NCBI GenBank assembly: GCA_031266315.1
Contig: JAISBG010000148.1
Location: 1 to 5,439 of the forward strand
Length of the DNA: 5,439 nt
Direction of reading: 5' to 3'
From: Planctomycetaceae bacterium
GTDB taxonomy: Bacteria > Planctomycetota > Planctomycetia > Pirellulales > Thermoguttaceae
How positions within the stretch are numbered: the first letter of the stretch is position 1; every line of letters begins with the position of its first letter. The notes under the pieces are model-generated. The model searched no databases. It saw nothing but the letters and a program-made list of their open reading frames with translations, and was not told where the DNA came from. Position numbers and translations under genes: made by a program. Positions 1 through 4,746 of this stretch are shown piece after piece.

Positions 1-1
1 A

Positions 2-1003
2 TGGAATCTGTACAAAAATATTCCGACCAACTCCGCTGACCTTTGGGCGGAATCCTGTTTTTTGAAATTTCAATCGCTTGCCCATGAAGCCGATCTCGAT
101 TCGGAAAAAATCGAAACACTTCATGAATTTGCAACGGAAATCGAACAATATGTTGTTCTCGCTCCGCTGTTTCAACATCTCAAACGACGTGCCTGTTTAC
201 GGTCATTGGATCGTATTCGTAAACCGATGAAAGATCAAGAAGAAAAGAAGGAAAATTCGGAGCAAAAATTGCCGGACATTTCCAAAGCGGAGGAATATTT
301 GATTTCCGCGAATCGGTTGTTCGCGGATTTTTTGAAAAAATATCCCAACGAAGACAATATGAAAATCGCCGAAATATTTCTTGACACAGTTAATCTTTTT
401 CGTTCAAATTTTCCCGATTCGAATCGGTTGCCCGAAGCCGTTGAGCTGTTGCGAACCGTTTTCATTGATGTACAAAAAGATGTATTAAAAAACGTACCAA
501 AAGATGTACCCAAAGATTCCGATCTGATTATTAAGGAATACGCTGAAATTTACGAAGGAACGTTGCGGCGGCAGGAAATAATCGGTAAACCAATGCCGAT
601 TTGGGGAACCGATATAACCGGTAAAATATTCGATGAAAAATCGTTGGACGGTAAAGTTGTCCTGCTTGATTTTTGGGCGACATGGTGCGGTCCTTGTATC
701 GGCGAATTTCCGCAGTTGAAAAAACTTTACGAAAAATATCACCGTAACGGTTTTGAGATTATCGGTTACAGTGTTGATGCCGACATCAAAAAACTGACCG
801 CTTATCTGAAACAAAATCCGTTGCCTTGGAAAATTTTATCGAAGGAAACAACAAAACAAGCAGGATTACCCTCATTATCCGGTTATTACGGAGCGAAACA
901 AGTTCCGGTCGTCCTGTTGCGCGATCAATCCGGTAACGCCATCCTACTCGATGCACGCGGTGAAAAACTTGTCGAAATGCTGGAAAAAATTTTCGAGAAA
1001 TAA
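2..1003 (+). CDS. TlpA/ResA-like thioredoxin-fold protein, 5' end outside window
   Basis: The C-terminal part, about 140 residues, is a thioredoxin-like domain of the AhpC/TSA-TlpA type. Numbering from the TTG at 62, the active site WCGPC is at residues 208-212 (bases 683-697), preceded by a VVLLDFWATWC strand. The cis-proline is in QVPVVLL (P282). Family members reduce or oxidise disulfides outside the cytoplasm, for example in cytochrome c maturation. The first 170 residues are charged and probably helical, as in planctomycete proteins that put a long helical region before the thioredoxin fold. The frame has no stop back to base 2, and the codons before 62 read as plausible helical protein (NSADLWAESCF). 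TTG 62 has no convincing ribosome binding site, so I treat the gene as truncated by the window edge; any signal peptide or lipobox would lie outside. The exact partner and substrate are unknown. It converges with the DUF1080 gene. Confidence 0.85.
   Translation, partial: WNLYKNIPTNSADLWAESCFLKFQSLAHEADLDSEKIETLHEFATEIEQYVVLAPLFQHLKRRACLRSLDRIRKPMKDQEEKKENSEQKLPDISKAEEYLISANRLFADFLKKYPNEDNMKIAEIFLDTVNLFRSNFPDSNRLPEAVELLRTVFIDVQKDVLKNVPKDVPKDSDLIIKEYAEIYEGTLRRQEIIGKPMPIWGTDITGKIFDEKSLDGKVVLLDFWATWCGPCIGEFPQLKKLYEKYHRNGFEIIGYSVDADIKKLTAYLKQNPLPWKILSKETTKQAGLPSLSGYYGAKQVPVVLLRDQSGNAILLDARGEKLVEMLEKIFEK
467..514 (+). repeat. Four in-frame 12-base tandem repeats inside the thioredoxin gene
   Basis: Four contiguous 12-base units with consensus gatgtaccaaaa run from 467 to 514 without a gap. 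They encode the tetrapeptides DVQK, DVLK, NVPK and DVPK (residues 136-151 counted from TTG 62). The repeat lies in the linker between the helical N-terminal part and the thioredoxin domain. The unit is a multiple of three, so changes in copy number would alter linker length without breaking the frame. Confidence 0.8.
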
Positions 1004-1035
1004 ATAATTATTCAATGGGAATTTCTAATAATTCC

Positions 1036-1182
1036 TTTTTACCACAGAAAAAAAGATTTTTTTGAATTTTTTGACTAATTAGAATACACAAAACTCTAAT
1101 ACTATTATTTCTTTATTTTATGTATTTTAAGCGGTCAAAACATTAATCAAAAAAATTATCTCTGTGTCCTCTGTAGTAAAAA
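1036..1182. repeat. Degraded inverted-repeat element in the intergenic region
   Basis: Two nested inverted repeats frame this AT-rich stretch. The outer arms are 1036-1048 (tttttaccacaga) and 1170-1182 (tctgtagtaaaaa), matching at 12 of 13 positions. The inner arms are 1056-1065 and 1147-1156, perfect over 10 bases. The right side carries an extra tctctgtgtcc block absent on the left. From memory, ACCACAGAG/CTCTGTGT-type strings are dispersed non-coding repeats in many environmental bacterial genomes; I cannot verify that here. No gene is visible in 1004-1328. Confidence 0.5.
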
Positions 1183-1208
1183 AAGTATTTTGAGAGTTAC
1201 CATACGGT

Positions 1209-1262
1209 ATTGATCTGCAAAACCGAATAGTCCGATTGGGCTATTCGGTTTTGCAGATCAAT
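1209..1262. terminator. Long perfect hairpin between convergent genes, possible bidirectional terminator
   Basis: Arms 1209-1230 and 1241-1262 are exact reverse complements over 22 bases. Read as plus-strand RNA, the stem extends by one U-G and two C-G pairs (1231-1233 with 1238-1240), leaving a GAUU tetraloop and a 25-bp stem. It lies 205 bases after the thioredoxin stop and 66 bases beyond the end of the DUF1080 gene, where a shared terminator for convergent genes would be expected. Neither side has a proper T run, so it is not a textbook intrinsic terminator. It could instead be an RNase III processing site, an mRNA 3'-end stabiliser or a mobile repeat. Confidence 0.5.
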
Positions 1263-1328
1263 CAAGAAAATAGTTATTTGGAAAATACCCAATATAACCC
1301 TAACGCAAAATAATTACTTTATTTTTTC

Positions 1329-2573
1329 CTATTTTTTGATTAATTCGACGGCGTTTTCATTGAGGGGCATAATATAATAGTCGCGGAATAGACAACCTTG
1401 ATTCCCGCCGCCGTGAAGTTGGAGACCGGTTTTTCCTTCTTTGGCACATGAAGGATCGTCAATGTCAACAATTGTCCATCCGTTAAGAAATGTAGTCAGA
1501 TGATCTCCGACTGCAACTGTTCCAACTTCATTCCAGTCGGCAGTTTTGTATTTTTCTTTTGCCAGTTCGACATTTTTGGCAACCCAACCTCGTCCTTGAA
1601 CTTCCCAGAGTCCGGCAGTGTCGCCTCCAACTGCAATTTCACATTGAAAACCTTTGAGCCAATAAGGTTTATCCACTTCTTCCGCACGAAAATAAAGACC
1701 GCTGTTTCCAGTGATCATTTTGAAGGAAACTTTAGCAGCGAAATTTTTGTACGATTCTTTGCTCAACAACATTCCATCTTTGGGTTGTCCTTCTTCGGTG
1801 GTACCGCGAAGCGAACCGTCGTCTTGAATTTCCCACTTTCCAACCGGTTTGGTTTCGACCTCTCCGAATTTTTTATCAGCGTACAATAATATCCAGGGAG
1901 TAGGCGGAAGTTCTTTGATTTGGATATTCCGCCACCGAACTTGTCCTTGTTCGCCGGAATGAACTTGGAGTCCAAAAATTCCTTCATTCGATTCAAGATC
2001 GTTGAAGTCGGTGATTTTTTCGCCGTTTAACCATGTTTTGATGGACGTACCGACGCATTGAATTACGATTTCGTTCCAGCCGTCTTTTTTGAACACCTGA
2101 TCGATTTTTGTTTGCAATTCCGGTGTTTGCGGAATAAGGTAACGATTTCGGCGGTGTTCATCATAAATATTGGCAGTATCTTTTTCGGGCAGGATTTCAC
2201 ACTGATAACCGAAGAGCAATTCTTTTCCGTCTTTTGACCGGACATCGGAGCGGAACTGAACGCCGGAATTACATTCGGTGTCGTATTTAACATCAAATTT
2301 CAGAATAAAATTGGAATATCTTTTTTCCGTACACAAAAACGTGTTGACACCGGGACCGCGTTTTCCGACAAGAGAATCGCCTTCAACAGTAAAAGTTGCA
2401 TCGCCGCCGCGTTTGACCCAACCGTTAAGCGGTTTACCGTTTTCGAACCATGAAACACCGGGTTGCGGAACCAGCAACGGTACAAAACCTTGTTCGTTTG
2501 CGGCAACAGCAAAAGAAACAGAAAAAGCAAGGGAAAAAGTCAAAAAAATACACGTTAAAGCAATGGTTTTCAT
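1329..2573 (-). CDS. Secreted protein with two DUF1080 (3-keto-disaccharide hydrolase-like) domains
   Basis: This 414-residue protein starts at ATG 2571-2573. Residues 1-25 form a signal peptide: MKTIALT, a hydrophobic core, then A22-V-A24 as a likely cleavage site before NEQG. Two tandem DUF1080 domains (concanavalin-like jelly-roll fold) follow. Domain 1 is about residues 32-222, with NSGVQFR at 102-108, GLQVHSG at 201-207 and RWRNIQIKEL at 213-222. Domain 2 is about 226-404, with NSGLYFR at 290-296, TGLQLHGG at 382-389 and FRDYYIMPL at 396-404. DUF1080 (PF06439) proteins are linked to hydrolysis or binding of 3-keto-glycosides and are greatly expanded in planctomycetes, but the substrate cannot be read from the sequence. 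Which domain is catalytic is also unclear. The protein is probably exported to the periplasm or outside. The in-frame TTG at 2591 is part of the ribosome binding region, not the start. A ThuA-like gene downstream in the window fits a sugar-degradation setting. Confidence 0.88.
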   Translation of the reverse strand: MKTIALTCIFLTFSLAFSVSFAVAANEQGFVPLLVPQPGVSWFENGKPLNGWVKRGGDATFTVEGDSLVGKRGPGVNTFLCTEKRYSNFILKFDVKYDTECNSGVQFRSDVRSKDGKELLFGYQCEILPEKDTANIYDEHRRNRYLIPQTPELQTKIDQVFKKDGWNEIVIQCVGTSIKTWLNGEKITDFNDLESNEGIFGLQVHSGEQGQVRWRNIQIKELPPTPWILLYADKKFGEVETKPVGKWEIQDDGSLRGTTEEGQPKDGMLLSKESYKNFAAKVSFKMITGNSGLYFRAEEVDKPYWLKGFQCEIAVGGDTAGLWEVQGRGWVAKNVELAKEKYKTADWNEVGTVAVGDHLTTFLNGWTIVDIDDPSCAKEGKTGLQLHGGGNQGCLFRDYYIMPLNENAVELIKK

Positions 2574-2583
2574 CGAATTTGTT

Positions 2584-2589
2584 CTCCTC
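2584..2589 (-). promoter_or_regulatory. Shine-Dalgarno site fixing the DUF1080 gene start
   Basis: On the minus strand the sequence reads GAGGAGAACAAATTCG and then ATG at 2573-2571. GAGGAG at 2589-2584 is a strong ribosome binding site about 10 bases before the ATG. The TTG at 2591 overlaps this site, and the ATG is followed directly by a good signal peptide, so the ATG is preferred. Confidence 0.75.
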
Positions 2590-2662
2590 AAAAAGGTTTT
2601 AATGAATTACTCAAAGTGAATTGCAACTTGTAACCGTTTGCAATCATTTGAAGGATCGAATA

Positions 2663-2671
2663 TTTATAGCA
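2663..2671 (-). promoter_or_regulatory. Possible extended -10 promoter of the DUF1080 gene
   Basis: On the minus strand this reads TGCTATAAA, an extended -10 element (TGN before TATAAA). The matching -35 region at 2686-2691 (TTTTAG) is poor. Transcription would begin near 2656, giving a leader of about 83 bases. The surrounding region is AT-rich, so a chance match is quite possible. Confidence 0.35.
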
Positions 2672-2710
2672 TATCTTAGAATAAACTAAAAGATACCAAA
2701 ATCAATGGAA

Positions 2711-2757
2711 ACAGAATTTTTGTTAAAGATAGGCAATCATCAGGTGGGCAACCTTTT
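2711..2757 (+). repeat. Dispersed repeat copy A (partner in inverted orientation at 4766-4812)
   Basis: These 47 bases match the reverse complement of 4766-4812 at 38 of 47 positions without gaps. The shared core is cagaatttt, then ttaaag, gcaatcat and aggtggg. The copy runs into the palindrome cluster beginning at 2742. The two copies face each other around mraZ, the structured region and the GNAT gene. Confidence 0.7.
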
Positions 2758-2904
2758 GTAGGTGGGCGACCTTTCGCTGAAAGGTCGCGTCGGCGTACTC
2801 GCCGACTGTGAACCAGATTAACGACGGCAAATGATGTTGCCAACCGTTTTGGAGTCGAATAAGACTCAACCGGCGCAACCGCCCAGCGGGCGGATTGCCC
2901 ACCT
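2742..2904. repeat. Composite palindromic element (GGTGGGC family), 163 bases
   Basis: The ends are inverted repeats: aggtgggcaacc at 2742-2753 and gattgcccacct at 2893-2904, matching at 11 of 12 positions. A direct repeat of the left end (14 of 16) covers 2742-2757 and 2760-2775. Inside are four hairpins: 2766-2775/2779-2788 (10 bp, GCT loop), 2789-2795/2800-2806 (7 bp, TACT loop), 2852-2856/2863-2867 (5 bp) and 2879-2884/2888-2893 (6 bp, AGC loop). It is more GC-rich than the flanks. An open frame crossing it on the minus strand is just repeat sequence read as protein. It resembles REP or MITE-type non-autonomous repeats; no transposase is present. Confidence 0.65.
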
Positions 2905-3104
2905 CTTTTCGTGTTTAAAACAAACTTTTCAATGCTTGGACACCTAATCCGGTGAATCAGAAACTTTATCTGTGATCGCGTTGGCGTTAGCCGATTTATG
3001 GGCAAAATACCCGTATCCCAAAGTAAAAAATCGAAAAAATCAAAAAAATTCTTATAAATTGCCTAACCGATACTTGTCCTTTAATCAGAATCTGCTACAC
3101 TTAG
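2905..3104. other. Intergenic stretch with no recognised feature
   Basis: Between the palindrome cluster and the mraZ control region I see no gene, RNA or clear repeat. A short inverted repeat (cacc/ggtg near 2941-2954) is too weak to interpret. A plus-strand open frame from 2972 shows no protein-like composition. Confidence 0.5.
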
Positions 3105-3108
3105 GACT

Positions 3109-3167
3109 TGTGGGAAACTTACCCAATTTTAATATTTTTTCGGGGTACCCTGTGGGAAATCTGCCCA
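3109..3167. promoter_or_regulatory. Two TGTGGGAAA boxes upstream of mraZ, candidate operator
   Basis: The 17-base unit tgtgggaaacttaccca (3109-3125) recurs as tgtgggaaatctgccca (3151-3167), matching at 14 of 17 positions. Starts are 42 bases apart, about four helix turns. Each unit is also a short inverted repeat (TGGG, 7 bases, CCCA). A GGGG block at 3142-3145 lies ten bases before the GTGGG at 3152. In E. coli, MraZ represses its own operon by binding TGGG-type direct repeats with a ten-base period upstream of its promoter. The second box here sits in the -35 region. Binding by the MraZ encoded just downstream is an inference. Confidence 0.5.
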
Positions 3168-3171
3168 AACG

Positions 3172-3180
3172 TGTTATAAT
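3172..3180 (+). promoter_or_regulatory. Extended -10 promoter for mraZ
   Basis: TGTTATAAT holds a perfect TATAAT (3175-3180) preceded by the extended -10 TG at 3172-3173. There is no good -35 hexamer at 16-18 bases spacing; the second TGTGGGAAA box lies there instead, which suits an extended -10 promoter under operator control. The start of transcription would be near 3187, about 88 bases before the mraZ ATG. Confidence 0.6.
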
Positions 3181-3219
3181 AGTTTTAATCAATGCGATAA
3201 TGTCCTTGAAGTCATTGGA

Positions 3220-3249
3220 AAAGCAGCATTGAAAAAAGCGGCACTGAGA
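3220..3249 (+). repeat. Two 15-base tandem repeats in the mraZ leader
   Basis: aaagcagcattgaaa (3220-3234) is followed directly by aaagcggcactgaga (3235-3249), matching at 12 of 15 positions. They lie between the mraZ promoter and start codon. The function is unknown. Chance is possible at this length. Confidence 0.45.
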
Positions 3250-3274
3250 AAATATTTCACGGGTTCCGATTTCC

Positions 3275-3760
3275 ATGTCCGAAGCAATACAACTAATTTT
3301 AGGCGAATTTAGCCGTAAACTGGATGACCGGTTTCGTTTAACACTTCCCGGAGAATTTGAGGAAGTGTTCAAACCGGAAGCCGGAAAATGTGTAATTGCT
3401 AAAGAACGACCGGGTTGCCTTTCCCTTTGGGACGAAGAAACATGGAAAACAAAACTTGATGCTCGTGTCGATTTGATTCAGCAACGTTTCAAACTGGGCG
3501 ACTTAGAACAGAAAATGCCGGAATTGCAAGTGCTCGGACGGCTTTTATCAACACGGCACCGTGAAATTAAACTGGCAGAACGCGGTCGAATTGTGTTGCC
3601 GGAAGGATTTCGTGAGTTTCTCGCAGTCGAACCGGGAAACGAAGTCATGGTTGTTGGTGCTGCCGTTTGTATTGAAATTTGGCAACCGCAAAAATGGTTT
3701 AACTACATCGAAGGAGAAATACCGGAATTTAGAACTTTACTGGATACATTATCTCATTAA
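3275..3760 (+). CDS. mraZ: MraZ, division and cell wall cluster transcriptional regulator
   Basis: This 161-residue protein has the two AbrB/SpoVT-like repeats of MraZ. Repeat 1 is about residues 9-55: GEFSRKLDDRFRLTLP then AKERPGCLSLW. Repeat 2 is about 94-141: HREIKLAERGRIVLPEGFREF then VVGAAVCIEIW. The first repeat has DDRFR where many bacteria have DxKGR; I recall this form from planctomycete MraZ. MraZ forms ring-shaped multimers, binds DNA through its AbrB-like surfaces and represses its own promoter. The ATG at 3275 is the only reasonable start: a TGA lies in frame at 3245 and the family begins just before LILGEF. I see no clear Shine-Dalgarno site. In most bacteria rsmH and ftsL follow directly. 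Here a structured non-coding stretch and a GNAT gene follow, so the cluster is dispersed or rearranged. Two TGTGGGAAA boxes upstream fit autoregulation. Confidence 0.93.
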   Translation: MSEAIQLILGEFSRKLDDRFRLTLPGEFEEVFKPEAGKCVIAKERPGCLSLWDEETWKTKLDARVDLIQQRFKLGDLEQKMPELQVLGRLLSTRHREIKLAERGRIVLPEGFREFLAVEPGNEVMVVGAAVCIEIWQPQKWFNYIEGEIPEFRTLLDTLSH

Positions 3761-3811
3761 ATTAAAAAATTTCCCTCAAATTCCCATTCAATATCAAAAT
3801 AAATATCGGAT

Positions 3812-3841
3812 TTGATAATTACACTAAAGTTGTTTTAAAAT
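3812..3841 (+). promoter_or_regulatory. Possible promoter for the structured RNA region
   Basis: TTGATA (3812-3817) and TAAAAT (3836-3841) are separated by 18 bases, a fair match to a housekeeping promoter. Transcription would begin around 3847-3849, where the first predicted helix begins (3848). The region is AT-rich, which raises the odds of a chance match. Confidence 0.4.
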
Positions 3842-4032
3842 TCACGAAGCCGGACACGGTAAACGCAGCATCGCGGAGCGTTTATTCAAGGGCGAAGCCT
3901 ATCGCCCATACCGGCTACGGTATAGCGTATTCAACTTGATACTATGCTGTCAGGAACACCCGAAGTGATTCGTTTTTACCCCTCGGTCGTCACCCGAACA
4001 AAGGAATGCAAGTCTTTTGTAAACGAATCCGC

Positions 4033-4059
4033 AAAAGAACGTTGGAGAGACGTTTTTTT
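4033..4059 (+). terminator. A-tract/T-tract hairpin, possible intrinsic terminator
   Basis: aaaagaacgt (4033-4042) pairs with acgttttttt (4050-4059) around a seven-base loop, giving 10 pairs with one G-U. The T run is on the 3' side of the stem, as in intrinsic terminators with an upstream A tract. It could equally be an internal stem of the structured RNA. If used, it would end transcripts from mraZ or from the promoter near 3812. Confidence 0.5.
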
Positions 4060-4061
4060 AA

Positions 4062-4086
4062 TCGGGTTGTTCCCGACAGTTTTTTT
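4062..4086 (+). terminator. Second terminator-like hairpin with T7, 25 bases before the GNAT start
   Basis: Locally, TCGGG (4062-4066) pairs with CCCGA (4072-4076), followed by CAG and seven Ts (4080-4086). The same bases can instead pair with 3947-3963 in a longer helix that ends directly at the T run. These two folds exclude each other, and both would leave a T tract after a stem. Confidence 0.55.
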
Positions 4087-4087
4087 A

Positions 4088-4101
4088 TACCGCAACCGGT
4101 A
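4088..4101 (+). promoter_or_regulatory. Small hairpin at the GNAT ribosome binding region
   Basis: TACCG (4088-4092) pairs with CGGTA (4097-4101) around a CAAC loop. The only Shine-Dalgarno-like bases, AAGG at 4101-4104, begin at its foot, 7 bases before the ATG. The stem could partly limit ribosome access, but it is short. Confidence 0.3.
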
Positions 4102-4111
4102 AGGCAATCCG

Positions 4112-4660
4112 ATGCCGCTTCAATACATAAAACGTCTTCAAATGGTTTTTGATTTCGCGGATTTTTCGTTTCCTGTGCTGAAACTTCCGTTGGGTTTTCG
4201 GTATGTTGAGTGGAATCCTGAAATGTTGGAAATTCACGCGGATATTAAATATCGCGGTTTTCGCAACGATTTGGATGCCCGAATTTTCCCGACGTTTCGC
4301 AATTACCAACAATGCGTGAACCTAATGAAATCAATTTCCGACAGCCCATCTTTTTTACCGGCGGCAACTCTTTTAATCGCCAACGGCAATGAAGAAGGTC
4401 TTTTTGAATATGTTGCTTGTATTCAAGGAATGCGTTTTTCCGGTGAAATTGGAGCGGTTCAAAACATTGCGGTTTTGCCTGATTATCGTAATCGCGGAAT
4501 TGGTCGTGCACTTCTTCTTGGTTCCCTGCTAGGGTTTCGGCAACACAATATCCGTCGTGTAACATTGGAAGTTACGGCAGAAAATTTTCCGGCAGTCAAA
4601 TTATATACCCATGTCGGTTTTAAAACCTTCAATGCCCATTTTCTCAGAATTTTCGAATAA
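4112..4660 (+). CDS. GNAT family N-acetyltransferase
   Basis: This 182-residue protein carries the GNAT acetyl-CoA site. Motif A is AVQNIAVLPDYRNRGIGRALLLGSLLGF (about 115-142); its RNRGIG (126-131) is the R/Q-x-x-G-x-G/A loop that binds the pyrophosphate of acetyl-CoA. Motif B is VTLEVTAENFPAVKLYTHVGF (150-170), with Y165 as the usual general acid. The N-terminal 100 residues, with HADIKYRGFRNDLDARIFP (42-60), resemble a planctomycete-type GNAT I know only as uncharacterised; the substrate is unknown. It is probably cytoplasmic. ATG 4112 has a weak AAGG seven bases upstream; ATG 4142 (residue 11) is a less likely alternative. The T run ending at 4086 leaves no room for a separate promoter, so transcription probably comes from the region before 3850 or from mraZ and must pass the terminator-like structures. 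Confidence 0.88.
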   Translation: MPLQYIKRLQMVFDFADFSFPVLKLPLGFRYVEWNPEMLEIHADIKYRGFRNDLDARIFPTFRNYQQCVNLMKSISDSPSFLPAATLLIANGNEEGLFEYVACIQGMRFSGEIGAVQNIAVLPDYRNRGIGRALLLGSLLGFRQHNIRRVTLEVTAENFPAVKLYTHVGFKTFNAHFLRIFE

Positions 4661-4671
4661 ATAATTTTACG

Positions 4672-4686
4672 GTTTGCGCCGCAAAC
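4672..4686. terminator. Weak hairpin after the GNAT gene
   Basis: GTTTGC (4672-4677) and GCAAAC (4681-4686) form a six-pair stem with a GCC loop, 12 bases after the GNAT stop. No T run follows on the plus strand, so this may end transcription poorly or only stabilise the 3' end. Confidence 0.35.
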
Positions 4687-4746
4687 AATTGACCTTGCGT
4701 TTTCGTAATATTTCAGTGGAATTTTCGTCAAAAGTTGGTCAATGTC

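Larger units (their letters stand above)
3847..4086 (+). ncRNA. Candidate structured RNA or cis-regulatory leader, class unknown
   Basis: About 240 non-coding bases fold into two compact domains. Domain I has a closing helix 3848-3853/3911-3916, with stems 3860-3866/3878-3884 and 3890-3895/3902-3907 inside. Domain II is closed by a long-range helix 3947-3963/4062-4079 (about 17 pairs, one mismatch, one bulge). Inside lie a 9-bp perfect helix 3967-3975/4021-4029 and a 10-bp stem 4033-4042/4050-4059 with one G-U, joined by linkers of 3, 3 and 2 bases. Within the 9-bp helix sit hairpins 3983-3997 and 3998-4020, stacked without gaps. Seven Ts (4080-4086) follow the closing helix. I see no hallmarks of SRP RNA, tmRNA, RNase P RNA or a riboswitch I know. 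Alternatives are a structured mraZ 3' UTR, an attenuator for the GNAT gene, or a cluster of palindromic repeats. The pairings were found by eye; no energies were calculated. Confidence 0.5.

Noticed and set aside
1..39. ATG at base 1 as a gene start
   Set aside because: Its frame ends in TGA after 12 codons; the thioredoxin gene uses another frame that is open to the edge.
1500..1889. Plus-strand open frame of 129 codons inside the DUF1080 gene
   Set aside because: Antisense shadow of a well-supported gene, phenylalanine/serine-rich and without a known domain.
2574..2591. TTG at 2591 as start of the DUF1080 protein
   Set aside because: It lies within the GAGGAG ribosome binding region of the ATG at 2573, and the signal peptide begins at that ATG.
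2676..3005. Minus-strand open frame of 109 codons across the palindrome cluster
   Set aside because: It reads through the composite repeat, has an arginine/serine/proline-rich composition typical of translated repeats, no ribosome binding site and no recognisable domain.
2972..3232. Plus-strand open frame of 86 codons before mraZ
   Set aside because: It runs over the operator boxes and the -10 promoter; its composition is not protein-like.
3133..3311. Open frame overlapping the mraZ start, containing KAALKKAALRKYF
   Set aside because: The helix-like stretch comes from the 15-base tandem repeat. The frame has no ATG or GTG start before the repeat and ends inside mraZ.
3847..4086. Identification of the structured region as SRP RNA, tmRNA, RNase P RNA or 6S RNA
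   Set aside because: No GGAAGnAGC tetraloop region (SRP), no tag frame or tRNA-like 3' end (tmRNA), no GAGGAAAGUC or ACAGAAA motifs (RNase P). The two branched domains do not resemble the single long rod with a central bubble of 6S RNA.
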